Shown in pieces: positions 1 to 9,634 of a stretch of DNA of 64,000 nt. Made by a program: the position numbers and the translations under genes. This DNA comes from JANMES01 sp038329865 (GTDB taxonomy: Bacteria; Planctomycetota; Phycisphaerae; Tepidisphaerales; Tepidisphaeraceae), in NCBI GenBank assembly GCA_038329865.1, contig JBBQNK010000023.1:1-64000 (forward strand), in the 5' to 3' direction. The notes beneath the pieces were generated by a model. The model was not told the origin of the DNA, ran no database searches, and saw only the letters and a list, made by a program, of their open reading frames with translations. How positions within the stretch are numbered: the first letter of the stretch is position 1; each line of letters opens with the position of its first letter.

Positions 1-85
1 CGGAGAGGGGGAGATTCGAACTCCCGTAACCTTTCGGTTAACCGGTTTTCGAAACCGGCGCGTTCAGCCGCTCCGCCACCTCTCC
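1..85 (-). tRNA. tRNA-Ser (anticodon CGA)
   Basis: On the minus strand the 5' end at 85 begins GGAGAGG and pairs with CCTCTCC near position 1, leaving a G discriminator at base 1. The anticodon stem CCGGT/ACCGG encloses the loop TTCGAAA, so the anticodon is CGA (serine UCG codons). A long variable arm (stem TAACC/GGTTA) and a T-arm with GTTCGAATC follow, which makes it a class II tRNA. The CCA end, if encoded, lies outside the window. Confidence 0.96.
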
Positions 86-530
86 GGGGAGTGGCGACAC
101 GATAGCGAATACCCGGTAATTCGTCAAAAAGGCATCGGTCGAGTTCGATTTTAAATTGTCCCGTTCGGCCCTCCGCTCGGCATCTGAACCTTGAACACGC
201 AGTGGAGGCTTTCCTCGTTAGTCTTCACTTCACTGATATGAACACTCGCTTTTGATCGTCGGCCGTCCACAGGCAGCCCTGTTACGCGGCCTGCAAATAG
301 TTGGTTGATGTGGTCACACTCATCGGTTTCTGTTTGGCCTCTCGACATGATGCCTTGTGATCTCGTACGCGCTCCGGGTTGATGCCCTGCCAGTGATGCA
401 TCTTGCCATCTTTCAACAAATTCCGGACACGGCCAGCTTTCAACATCTCACCTTCTCGCCACTCTCGGGCGTGATGCTGTTTTGTATACATTGTGCTGAA
501 ACGCGCGGCGACGCTATCCTGGACCCACGG
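86..530. other. Intergenic stretch without a confident gene
   Basis: The stretch lies between the tRNA gene and the most likely start of the nuclease-ATPase gene. It holds one weak minus-strand ORF (151-348). The frame of the downstream gene stays open back to an ATG at 357, but residues 1-58 of that extension look like a translated leader. I see no clear promoter, terminator or repeat. Confidence 0.5.
151..348 (-). CDS. Possible 65-residue hypothetical protein
   Basis: The ORF starts at an ATG preceded by AAGG about five bases upstream and would run divergently from the nuclease-ATPase gene. The predicted product is hydrophilic, with no signal peptide, membrane segment or motif that I recognise. 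It overlaps another antisense reading frame, and nothing in the context supports it. It may be a chance ORF. Confidence 0.2.
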   Translation of the reverse strand: MSRGQTETDECDHINQLFAGRVTGLPVDGRRSKASVHISEVKTNEESLHCVFKVQMPSGGPNGTI

Positions 531-2513
531 ATGGATCGCTCGTTCTACCACGACAATATCGATGACTTTTTGGACAACAGCGCCGAAGTCATTCTCGGCC
601 GCCTCGTACAGAAAAGTACGTTCGGTATCGAAGGAACGCAGCGGGATGCCTGGGTGGAACAGATCGGAATATTGCGTCACGTGCTGGCGCCTTTTCGGGG
701 ACGCGGGTCAGTCTATTTTGAGTTCAGCGTTCCGCGACTCGGAAAGCGAATCGATGTTCTTGTCGTCATCGGGGCGGCCGTCTTCGTTTTGGAATTCAAA
801 GTCGGCGAGAAAAACTTCGCCGCGCATACGGTCGATCAAGTCTACGACTATGCGCTGGACTTGAAGAATTTCCACGAGTCAAGCCAGGACTGCTGGGTCG
901 TGCCGATCTTGATCGCGACCGCGGCCGATCAAGCTGAGCCCATTGTTGCGGCCACACATCAGAGCGATCGCGTCTTGATGCCGATCAAGAGCACCGTCGC
1001 CCTCCTCGGCGAGGTGATCCGCGACGCGCTCTTGTTTACAGATGGGCCGGATATCGACATCGCCATGTGGGAACGCGGGCGATATCGCCCCACCCCAACG
1101 ATCGTTGAGGCCGCGATGGCTCTATACGCCGGCCACAATGTGGGTGACATCTCGCGCAGCGGCGCCGAAGATGCCGACCTTGAAACGACTTCCCGAACGA
1201 TTGCGGAAGTCATCCGCGATTCAAAGGCCAACTCTAAGAAATCGATTTGTTTTGTCACCGGCGTACCAGGCGCTGGCAAAACATTGGTTGGGCTGAACAT
1301 CGCTACGCAGCACTTTGACAAGGCGAATGATCTCTACAGCGTCTTCCTATCCGGCAATGGGCCGCTGGTTGCTATTCTCCGCGAGGCGCTGGCGCGGGAT
1401 AAAGTTCGGCGCGAAAAGGAACGCGGCACGCGGGTCAAACTCGGTCATGCACGAAGCGAGGTTAAAGCGTTTATCCAAAATGTTCACCACTTTCGCGATG
1501 AATGCCTTGTCGATGAGAATCGGCCCCCGGTTGAGCATGTGGCGTTGTTTGACGAAGCACAGCGAGCATGGAATCTTCATCAAACGACGAAGTTCATGCT
1601 GCAAAAAAAGAAGCGGCCGGGATTCGATCGGTCCGAGCCGGAGTTTCTGATCAGCTGTCTCGATCGGCACCCGGATTGGGCCGTCGTCGTTTGCCTGGTT
1701 GGTGGCGGGCAGGAGATCAATACCGGCGAGGCTGGCATTGGTGAATGGATCGAATCGCTACTGCGGTCTTACCAGAACTGGCATCTCTATCTTTCATCCC
1801 GGCTGACTGATTCTGAATACGCTGCCGGCCGCGTGATCGAGCAAGTCAAGTCGTTGCCGAATGTGACGTTTCGCGATGAACTGCATCTGGGCGTTTCAAT
1901 GCGATCATTCCGGGCGGAGCACGTATCGTTGCTGGTCAAGCAACTGCTCGATCTGGAGGACAAACAGGCCATCGAAACGCTGAAACGCGTGGCCGATCGC
2001 TATCCGGTCACGATCACTCGCGACTTGCGCACCGCAAAGCAGTGGGTCCGTGAACAAGCGCGCGGCAGCGAACGGTACGGCATTGTGGTTTCATCCCAGG
2101 CGCAGCGTCTTAAGCCGCACGCAATTGACGTACGTTCGCCGATGGACCCGATCCATTGGTTTCTGGACGGCAAAGAAGACGTCCGTTCGTCGTACTACCT
2201 GGAAGACGTTGCCACCGAATTCCACGTGCAGGGGCTGGAACTGGATTGGGCATGCGTCACGTGGGATGCAGATTTCCGCTATACGCCCAGCGGCTGGCAA
2301 CACTGGTCATTTTGCGGCCATCGTTGGCAGAAGATCCACAAGGCCGAGCGACAATCCTACTTAAAGAATGCGTATCGCGTGTTACTCACCCGTGCCCGCC
2401 AGGGCATGGTGATCGTGGTTCCGGAAGGCGATGCAACCGACCCGACCCGGAGTAGCGGCTACTACGACGGCACGTTCGACTACCTTGCCCGACTGGGATT
2501 CGCGCAGTTGTGA
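531..2513 (+). CDS. Nuclease-like domain fused to DUF2075 ATPase
   Basis: The 660-residue protein appears to have two parts. The N-terminal part (about 60-110) carries a PD-(D/E)XK-like core: RIDVLVV with D75, then VLEFKVG with E88 and K90, and a downstream QVYDY that fits the QxxxY motif of that superfamily. The C-terminal part is a P-loop ATPase with Walker A GVPGAGKT (244-251) and Walker B ALFDEAQ (about 340), as in DUF2075/COG3410 helicase-like proteins. The ATG at 531 (MDRSFYHD) is chosen because, as I recall, homologues begin near this point; the frame is open to an ATG at 357, and neither start has a convincing Shine-Dalgarno. DUF2075 proteins turn up in phage-defence contexts, so a nucleic-acid-targeting role is inferred. 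No partner gene is adjacent. Confidence 0.85.
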   Translation: MDRSFYHDNIDDFLDNSAEVILGRLVQKSTFGIEGTQRDAWVEQIGILRHVLAPFRGRGSVYFEFSVPRLGKRIDVLVVIGAAVFVLEFKVGEKNFAAHTVDQVYDYALDLKNFHESSQDCWVVPILIATAADQAEPIVAATHQSDRVLMPIKSTVALLGEVIRDALLFTDGPDIDIAMWERGRYRPTPTIVEAAMALYAGHNVGDISRSGAEDADLETTSRTIAEVIRDSKANSKKSICFVTGVPGAGKTLVGLNIATQHFDKANDLYSVFLSGNGPLVAILREALARDKVRREKERGTRVKLGHARSEVKAFIQNVHHFRDECLVDENRPPVEHVALFDEAQRAWNLHQTTKFMLQKKKRPGFDRSEPEFLISCLDRHPDWAVVVCLVGGGQEINTGEAGIGEWIESLLRSYQNWHLYLSSRLTDSEYAAGRVIEQVKSLPNVTFRDELHLGVSMRSFRAEHVSLLVKQLLDLEDKQAIETLKRVADRYPVTITRDLRTAKQWVREQARGSERYGIVVSSQAQRLKPHAIDVRSPMDPIHWFLDGKEDVRSSYYLEDVATEFHVQGLELDWACVTWDADFRYTPSGWQHWSFCGHRWQKIHKAERQSYLKNAYRVLLTRARQGMVIVVPEGDATDPTRSSGYYDGTFDYLARLGFAQL

Positions 2514-2569
2514 TCCGTACCAGGTAGAGCGTTTCAACTTTACTTGTATCACGAGATTTTCATCGACGT

Positions 2570-2595
2570 GATCCCGAGGTACTCCGAAGGATGAC
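2570..2595. repeat. Single copy of GAGGTACTCCGA repeat
   Basis: The sequence CCGAGGTACTCCGAAGGATG in the gap downstream of the nuclease-ATPase closely matches one arm of the inverted repeat at 55536-55624. This makes it a dispersed intergenic repeat. The rest of the gap (2514-2678) shows no gene. Confidence 0.55.
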
Positions 2596-2678
2596 GATAT
2601 GCGTGAAAGTGAACTGCGCTAGCCGATGCGGTTTTTGCGGTAACAGAGATCGGCAACGCATCCGCCTGTTCTGCGAAC

Positions 2679-4013
<1,335 letters not shown>

Positions 4014-4014
4014 G

Positions 4015-4758
4015 TTACTGCGCCTTCAATAGCGATGCGGAAGCCTTGTCGAGGAAGATCATCGTGTTGCCATGCTTCTGCATGATGCTCGCCGGCACGG
4101 CGTTGGTCACCGGGCCTTCGAGCGATCCCTTGACCGCCTGCGCCTTGCGCTGGTCGGGCACCACGCAGATGATCGCCTTGCTCTTCATCACCTGCTTGCA
4201 CGACATGCTGATCGCCTGCTTCGGCACGTCGCTAATCGTGGGGAACCACCCTTCGCCCATCTGCTGCTTGCGGCAGGCTCCGTCGAGGTTCACGACGAGG
4301 TACGCCCTCTCGGTATCAAAGTCGGCCGGCGGATCGTTGAAGGCGATGTGCCCGTTCTCGCCGATGCCGACGAAGGCGATGTCGATCGGGTGCCTGGCGA
4401 TAATCGCCCCCAGCCGATCGCACTCGGCCTGCGCGTCGCCTTCCCCATTCACATAATTGAACACCGCCAGCGGCAGCGGCAGCTTGCTGACGAACCGCTC
4501 CCACATGTACTTGCGAAAGCTCGCACCGTGCGTGATCGGCAATCCAATGTATTCATCGAGATGAAAGCAGTTCACCTTGTTCCACGCGATGTTCGGCTCT
4601 TTCACCAGCTCGCCGAGCATTTCAAACTGGCTGGCCCCGGTGGCGACGATCACGTTGGCGAATCCCTTGTCGGCAATCGCCTGACGGATGATGGCCGCGC
4701 CGGCGGCGGCGGATTTCTTCCCTACTTCCTGCTTGTTCTCGCTGATTGAAACCTTCAT
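4015..4758 (-). CDS. nagB: Glucosamine-6-phosphate deaminase/isomerase family protein
   Basis: The 247-residue protein of the NagB/6-phosphogluconolactonase family has the LDEY motif (HLDEYIGL, the catalytic Asp of NagB) and a GENGHIAFNDPP loop. E. coli NagB has NDGHIAFNEP there, so the ring-opening Asp is Asn and the Glu is Asp; the His is kept. Expected chemistry is isomerisation with deamination of an amino-sugar phosphate to a ketose phosphate plus ammonia in the cytoplasm. The substitutions leave the exact substrate open. AAGGAAAG precedes the ATG. It sits between an aldolase-family gene (19 bp upstream) and the radical SAM gene (1 bp downstream), which suggests an amino-sugar catabolic operon. 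Confidence 0.82.
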   Translation of the reverse strand: MKVSISENKQEVGKKSAAAGAAIIRQAIADKGFANVIVATGASQFEMLGELVKEPNIAWNKVNCFHLDEYIGLPITHGASFRKYMWERFVSKLPLPLAVFNYVNGEGDAQAECDRLGAIIARHPIDIAFVGIGENGHIAFNDPPADFDTERAYLVVNLDGACRKQQMGEGWFPTISDVPKQAISMSCKQVMKSKAIICVVPDQRKAQAVKGSLEGPVTNAVPASIMQKHGNTMIFLDKASASLLKAQ

Positions 4759-4777
4759 ACGACTTTCCTTAGTAGTT

Positions 4778-5836
4778 TTATCCGTTGAGCCATCGGTCGC
4801 GATTCGCGGCGACGAACGCGTCGTCGTTCAAGTGCGGGTACGCTTGATACACGCGCTCGATCTCGTCGGCTTGGCCGGGCGAGAGCGTTTCGTGCTCGTC
4901 CAGACACCATATTCCCTCGAGCAATCCCTGCCGGCGGAGCACTTCGTGCAGCCCCGCGATGCAGCCGGCGAAGGCGTTCGCGGCGTCGAAGAAAACAGCG
5001 TTGCTGTCGGTCACTTCGATCGCCCGAGCGAGCAGTTCCGTCGGAATCTCGCCGTTGGCGTGCACCAGCTTGTGACACTCGGCCAGTAGCTCGCTCGCCT
5101 TTTTCATCCAGACCGACCAATGCCCCAGCAGCCCGCCGACGATCCGCCGCTCCATCACCCGGCCGTTGACTTTCAGGCGATACGGCGTGAGCAGATCGAG
5201 CACGATGTTGTCGTCGTTGCCGGTGTAAAGCGCGATGTCCTCGCGGCCGGCGTCGATCACGGCGCGGATCACGTCGAGCGTCTGGTAGCGATTGAACGGT
5301 GCCATCTTGATCGCGACGACGTTCTCGATCTCCGCGAACTTCCGCCAAAACGCGTACGGCAGCACCCGCCCGCCGACGGCCGGCTGAAGGTAAAAGCCGA
5401 CGACTGGCAGAACGTCGGCCACCGCTCGGCAGTGCGCGATGAGTTGATCCGGCGACGAATCCTTCATCGCCGCGAGACTGAGCAGACCGGCGTGATAGCC
5501 CAGATCGCGCAGCAGCGTCGCTTCCATCACCGCCTGCGCGGTTTGCCCGCACACGCCGCCGATCCGGACGAGCGGCTCGGACCGCGTCGCGTCGGCCCGG
5601 GTCATTTCCTCGGCCGCGAGTTGCAGTACCGGTTTGAACAGGCCGATCTCCGGATTGCGGATCGCGAACTGCGTCGTATGCACCGCGACGGCCAACCCGC
5701 CGGCGCCGGCATCTATATAGTATCGGGCAAGGGCGCGCTGGCGTCGGTCGTCGAGCTTGCGGGCGCTCGTGAGCGCCAGCGGATGCGCCGGAATCGCGAT
5801 GCCGCGGGCGAGGATGGTTCGGATCGTGAGATTCAT
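4778..5836 (-). CDS. DapA/NAL-family aldolase or hydratase
   Basis: The 352-residue protein resembles the dihydrodipicolinate synthase/N-acetylneuraminate lyase TIM-barrel family. GFYLQP (near the middle) holds the conserved Tyr and VAIKMAP holds the Schiff-base Lys. At about 350 residues it is longer than typical DapA (about 290), because of an extended N-terminus and C-terminus. Family members cleave or form 2-oxo-acid adducts through a lysine imine. Placed just upstream of the nagB-like gene, it is more likely a sugar-acid or amino-sugar aldolase than a lysine biosynthesis enzyme. The substrate cannot be read from the sequence. Confidence 0.75.
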   Translation of the reverse strand: MNLTIRTILARGIAIPAHPLALTSARKLDDRRQRALARYYIDAGAGGLAVAVHTTQFAIRNPEIGLFKPVLQLAAEEMTRADATRSEPLVRIGGVCGQTAQAVMEATLLRDLGYHAGLLSLAAMKDSSPDQLIAHCRAVADVLPVVGFYLQPAVGGRVLPYAFWRKFAEIENVVAIKMAPFNRYQTLDVIRAVIDAGREDIALYTGNDDNIVLDLLTPYRLKVNGRVMERRIVGGLLGHWSVWMKKASELLAECHKLVHANGEIPTELLARAIEVTDSNAVFFDAANAFAGCIAGLHEVLRRQGLLEGIWCLDEHETLSPGQADEIERVYQAYPHLNDDAFVAANRDRWLNG

Positions 5837-5866
5837 GCTTCTCGTCTCGATCTGGGCGTCTTACTC

Positions 5867-6012
5867 CTTCTCCCGGTATTCCGGGAGAAGGGGGGATGAG
5901 GGTTCTGTCGCGATCGCGGGTAGATCCGCGTTGCAGCAGAACCCTCACCCTACCCTCTCCCGGCGTACCGGGAGAGGGAAAGACTCAAAATTCTCCCGGA
6001 TTGCCGGGAGAG
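5867..6012. repeat. Cluster of three CTCCCGG..CCGGGAG hairpins
   Basis: Perfect small palindromes of the form CTCCCGGnnTnCCGGGAG occur at about 5867-5890, 5953-5978 and 5993-6010, each with a variable centre (TATT, CGTA, ATTG). Between the first two, GAGGGTTCTG (about 5898) and CAGAACCCTC (about 5936) form a further inverted pair. The cluster fills the 184-bp gap between two genes of the sugar operon. Confidence 0.8.
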
Positions 6013-6020
6013 GAAAAAAC

Positions 6021-7049
6021 TCAAAACTTCCCGCTCCGCGCTTCAAAATGCGTCGGCTTGTCGAGCAGATCAGCGCCGGCCATCACCCACTGCGCGATCA
6101 TTTCAATCAGCTGATCCGCATTCACCCGCGGCGAGCCGTACCGGCGGTGGCCCATCTGGCCGTTGTTGAGCAGCGCGTCGGGCGCTTCGGTTCCTTCAAA
6201 CTTCACCGGCCGATTCATCAACTTACCGAGCTGTTCGCTGACTTTTCTCACGCTCAGCATCTCCGGCCCGGCGACGTTCAGGATGTACGCCGGCGAACTT
6301 GCGTGCGCCAGCGACGCCAGTGACATCGCGTTCGCATCGCCTTGCCAGATCATGTTGAAGTGGCCCATCGCCAGGCTGATCGGCTCGCCCGCCCACACCT
6401 TGCGGGCCAGATCCACCGGCACGCCGTAGCGCACCTCAGCAGCGTAGTTCAGCCGAATAATCGAGACTGGCGTGCCGGCCGACTTGCTGAAATGCTGGAA
6501 CATCCGCTCGCGGCCGAGGCAGCTCATCGCGTATTCGCCGATGGGGTTGAGCGCGTCAGTCTCGACCGATCCGCCGCTCGTCACCGGTACCAGGCCGTAC
6601 ACATTGCCGGTGGAGAATGCTGCGATCCGGCTCGTCGGGTATCGCTTGCAAACCAGACCTGGCAAAAACGTGTTCATCGCCCACGTGAGCGGCTCGTTGC
6701 CGTTGGAGCCGAACTTCATGCCGGCCATGTAGACGATGTTCGGCGCGTCGGGCAGATTCGCGAGCGAGCCGTCTTCGAGCAGATCCGCGCGGATCGTTTG
6801 GATGCCCCACGATTCGAGCTTCTCCTGCTCGGCCGGGTTGGAGAAGCGAGCGACGCCAATGACTTTTCGTTTCACGCCGGCGGCCTCGAACGCGCGCTTG
6901 GCCATGCGGGCGAGCGTCACGCCCATTTTGCCGGCCACGCCGAGGACGATCAGATCGCCGTCGAGCTTCGCCAGCGCGTCGATCGCCGCGGGCGTCGGCT
7001 CGCTGAGCATGGTCTCGGCCTGTTCGATGCTCGCGATCAAACTCGACAC
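6021..7049 (-). CDS. NAD-dependent epimerase/dehydratase family protein, atypical active site
   Basis: The protein has 342 residues if it starts at the GTG at 7049, which follows AGGAG by six bases; the open frame runs on to 7409 but passes through the palindromic repeat at 7252-7344 and is discarded there. The N-terminal half has a Rossmann-like LIVLGVAGKMG segment, and the sequence then follows extended-SDR sugar epimerases (FSTGNVYG, GEYAMSCLGRERM). The usual YxxxK reads YAMSC, so the catalytic Lys appears to be Cys. It is first in the sugar operon with the aldolase and nagB-like genes. It may be an inactive or divergent epimerase, or use a different proton relay. Confidence 0.75.
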   Translation of the reverse strand: MSSLIASIEQAETMLSEPTPAAIDALAKLDGDLIVLGVAGKMGVTLARMAKRAFEAAGVKRKVIGVARFSNPAEQEKLESWGIQTIRADLLEDGSLANLPDAPNIVYMAGMKFGSNGNEPLTWAMNTFLPGLVCKRYPTSRIAAFSTGNVYGLVPVTSGGSVETDALNPIGEYAMSCLGRERMFQHFSKSAGTPVSIIRLNYAAEVRYGVPVDLARKVWAGEPISLAMGHFNMIWQGDANAMSLASLAHASSPAYILNVAGPEMLSVRKVSEQLGKLMNRPVKFEGTEAPDALLNNGQMGHRRYGSPRVNADQLIEMIAQWVMAGADLLDKPTHFEARSGKF

Positions 7050-7251
7050 ATTCTTCTCCTGCGAGGCGAAAGTAGACTTATCGACGTTCGCGTGACAAAC
7101 ACATCCGGTTGCACAGCAACCGGCGTGGGGCATCGGCCGTTCGCGCCATCGCCGTGCTCGAAGGATCGCGTGCGGCGGATTCATTTGCAACTGTTCATCG
7201 GGGATGAATGGCTCAGCCTGCGATTGGGCCGCTTTTCGGCTCGTTAAGAGG

Positions 7252-7344
7252 GAATGAACGCGGAGACGCGGAGGAAGAGCAAAGAAGATCCAAAAATTGT
7301 TTTCTCTGCTTCTTCTCTGCGTCTCCGCGTCTCCGCGTTCATTC
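7252..7344. repeat. Inverted repeat with CGCGGAGACGCGGAG arms
   Basis: Bases 7252-7273 and 7323-7344 are perfect 22-bp inverted copies (GAACGCGGAGACGCGGAG and its complement), separated by a purine-rich loop whose ends also pair imperfectly. It lies between the divergent starts of the epimerase and MFS genes. It resembles the element at 11286-11358 in composition and layout. Confidence 0.85.
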
Positions 7345-7428
7345 TTCTTTTTAGATTTGAAAATGCGATTCGATGCATACGTCGCGGCCCGCGTGAACAA
7401 GCGCCTCAAAGGTGCTATAAGATTGCCG

Positions 7429-8727
7429 ATGTCGTCCGATCCCGTGCAACTCGATTACGCCACGCCTGAAGTCCCGATCGAGCCGCCCAAAGGCGCGATG
7501 GCGGCGCTGTTCTTGATCGTGCTTTCGGATCTGCTTGGGTTCGGGCTGATCATTCCCGTGCTGCCGTTCTACGCCCGCGCGTATCACGCGAGCGATTTTC
7601 AGGTCGGGCTGCTGTTCGCGATTTACTCGCTCTGCCAGCTCATCGCCACGCCGATATTGGGCATGGCCAGCGATCGATTCGGTCGCCGGCCGATTCTATT
7701 TTTTTCGCAGGTGGGCTCTGTCGTCGGCTACGCGCTGCTGGCGGTGGCGATGTACAAAGTCTGGGGGAGCGTTTACCTGGGGCTGGGGATGGTTTACGTC
7801 TCACGGATCATCGACGGAATCAGCGGCGGGAACATCTCCACCGCGCAGGCGTACATCAGCGACGTGACCACCAAGGCCACCCGCGCCAAAGGCATGGGCA
7901 TGCTCGGCGCGGCGTTCGGCATCGGCTTCGCGCTCGGCCCGGCGATCGGTGGAATTCTCGCGCACGTGCACCCTTCGCTTCCCGCGCTGGCCGCGGCGCT
8001 GGCGAGCGGGGCGGCCGCGGTGATGACCTGGCTCCGTCTGCCGGAGCCGAAGCGGCACTCCCACAATGCTGAATCCGAAGCGTGGCTGCATCCTTCGCGC
8101 TTCAAGCCGATTTTTCAGAACCCGCAGCTCGTGCAACTGCTCGGCATCTGGTTCTTCACGATGATGGCGTTCGTGATGATGGAGACGTGCTTTGCGATTT
8201 TCGTGAATGACACGTACGGATTTCGCGAAGGGGCCGTCGGGCTTTTCTTCATGTTCGCCGGGTGCGTGATCATCGTGGTGCAGGGGAAGTTGATGGGGCC
8301 GTTGACCAAGCGGTTCGGCGAATGGAAGCTCGTCATCGCCGGGCCGATCCTGGTGACGCTGGCGATGAGCGTTTACGTTTACATCGGCGCCGCCGTTCCG
8401 GTCGTACACGTGGCGGTGGCGATCATGCTGCTGGCCGGCCTGTGCAACGCCACCGGCCGAAGCCTGCAGGGGCCGACGCTGTCTTCGCTCGTCTCGCAGA
8501 ATTCCGACCCGCGCATGCAGGGCACCGTCTTCGGCTTCTATCACATGCTGGGCAGCCTGGCGCGCGTGATCGGCCCGCTGATCGCGGCCGCGCTTTACAC
8601 CCACCACCGCACCGCGCCGTTCCTGCTGGCAGCGTGCATGACGCTGCTGATCGCAGTGTGGTCGGCCGTGTTGCACTACAGCCGATCGAACGTCCTGCCG
8701 AGCATTGAACCCCCCGCGGCGGTGTGA
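7429..8727 (+). CDS. MFS drug-efflux-type transporter (TetA-like)
   Basis: The 432-residue polytopic protein has about 12 membrane segments. The motif A loop DRFGRRP follows TM2 (GMASDRFGRRPILF), and the first helix LSDLLGFGLIIPVLPFYA is typical of TetA/MdtG-like proton antiporters. Expected role: export of a small molecule across the inner membrane in exchange for protons. The ATG at 7429 (MSSDPV) is preferred because TM1 follows soon after; ATGs at 7363 and 7297 are also in frame, the latter inside the palindromic repeat. None has a strong ribosome binding site. The gene is divergent from the sugar operon. The substrate is unknown. Confidence 0.88.
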   Translation: MSSDPVQLDYATPEVPIEPPKGAMAALFLIVLSDLLGFGLIIPVLPFYARAYHASDFQVGLLFAIYSLCQLIATPILGMASDRFGRRPILFFSQVGSVVGYALLAVAMYKVWGSVYLGLGMVYVSRIIDGISGGNISTAQAYISDVTTKATRAKGMGMLGAAFGIGFALGPAIGGILAHVHPSLPALAAALASGAAAVMTWLRLPEPKRHSHNAESEAWLHPSRFKPIFQNPQLVQLLGIWFFTMMAFVMMETCFAIFVNDTYGFREGAVGLFFMFAGCVIIVVQGKLMGPLTKRFGEWKLVIAGPILVTLAMSVYVYIGAAVPVVHVAVAIMLLAGLCNATGRSLQGPTLSSLVSQNSDPRMQGTVFGFYHMLGSLARVIGPLIAAALYTHHRTAPFLLAACMTLLIAVWSAVLHYSRSNVLPSIEPPAAV

Positions 8728-9250
8728 TTTCTTCTTAAAATCCCGCCGAAATTCCTGAAATTGACTTGACTTTAGTTTGGACGATGTTAGGATCGATTCG
8801 GGCAGGAGATTTGAGCTCCTAGGCTCTTTGGAAAGTGAATAGCGATTCGTTTGAGATTCGTGTGAGATGCGGCGAGGTTGAAGCGCTCGGACAAAGCAGA
8901 CCACCGGCGAACCGTGTTTACAACCCGTCCCTTTCCGTACCTTTCATTCCCTTTCTGTACCTGAAAAAGAGGGAGAAAACGGTACAAAAACATCTGCTTT
9001 CGGGCGGATTTGGGGGCGCTATGGGGTGGATTTGGAGGCGCTTCGGGGGCGCTTTAGGCCACCTTTGCTCACCCTGTTTTTGCACATGAATTCCGTGCAG
9101 GTCGTGGCCGTTGCCGGAGTTGTGAATCGTGCAAAGTCGCGCGAGAAGAATTTTTTTCGGCCGGGTATCCTGTTTCCGACTCGCGACATCCATTGTATTG
9201 AATTGTTTTCCCCGACTAGGCGACGAAAACTTTCCTAAGGTCCCGACACC
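8728..9250. other. 523-bp intergenic region with short GC-rich repeats
   Basis: No convincing ORF is present; a GTG-initiated frame at 8835-9089 lacks any recognisable protein character. GTACC/GGTAC words recur at 8937-8985. The sequence GGGGGCGCT or a near copy recurs three times at about 9013-9053, with GGATTTGG between copies. A promoter-like pair sits at 8766-8793. A non-coding transcript cannot be excluded. Confidence 0.4.
8766..8793 (+). promoter_or_regulatory. Possible sigma70-type promoter
   Basis: TTGACT (8766-8771) and TAGGAT (8788-8793) are 16 bp apart. The nearest gene start on this strand is about 460 bp downstream (9251). It may drive a long leader, a small RNA or nothing. This is a weak match by eye only. 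Confidence 0.22.
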
Positions 9251-9613
9251 ATGACACCCAAAACCATCCCCGCCTACATCGCCGAGTGCCCGCTGAAGGT
9301 TCGGGCGATCCTGAAAAAGATCCACACCACCATCCGCCGCGCCGCCCCGGATGCGGAAGAAACGATCAGCTACCGCATGCCGGCCTTCCGCCAGAACGGC
9401 ATGCTGGTTTACTTCGCCGCATTCAAAAACCACATCGGCCTCTACCCGCCGGTGAGAGGCGACGCGAAGCTGCTCGCCGCCGTGGCGAAGTACGCGGGCG
9501 AGAAAGGGAACTTGCAGTTTCCGCTGGATCGGCCGATGCCGTACGGGCTGATTGCACGGATCGTAAAATTGCGGGTGAAGCAGAATGAGGCGAAGAAGGC
9601 GAAGCGTGATTGA
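9251..9613 (+). CDS. DUF1801 (YdhG-like) protein
   Basis: The 120-residue protein shows the features of the DUF1801/YdhG fold: KIHTTIRRAAPDAEETISYR in the first half, then MPAFRQNGMLVYFAAFKNHIG and PPVRGDAKLL. The family is often annotated as putative iron chaperones of the frataxin-like YdhG type, but its biochemical role is uncertain. TAAGG lies about ten bases before the ATG. The C-terminus is lysine-rich. It appears monocistronic and is followed on the other strand by a decayed toxin gene. Confidence 0.85.
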   Translation: MTPKTIPAYIAECPLKVRAILKKIHTTIRRAAPDAEETISYRMPAFRQNGMLVYFAAFKNHIGLYPPVRGDAKLLAAVAKYAGEKGNLQFPLDRPMPYGLIARIVKLRVKQNEAKKAKRD

Positions 9614-9634
9614 AATTAAGATTGAGCCTCGTCG

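Noticed and set aside
1..2513. tRNA-linked genomic island containing the nuclease-ATPase
   Set aside because: Integration normally occurs at the tRNA 3' end, which here points out of the window; no integrase or duplicated tRNA end was seen.
5867..6012. CRISPR array
   Set aside because: The three repeats are short palindromes with irregular spacing and there are no cas genes.
7050..7409. Long N-terminal extension of the epimerase
   Set aside because: It would be translated from a palindromic repeat, while a GTG at 7049 has AGGAG at six bases.
8835..9089. 84-codon GTG-initiated ORF
   Set aside because: The product is Gly/Pro/Phe-rich with repeated DNA words and no family character, so it is probably chance.
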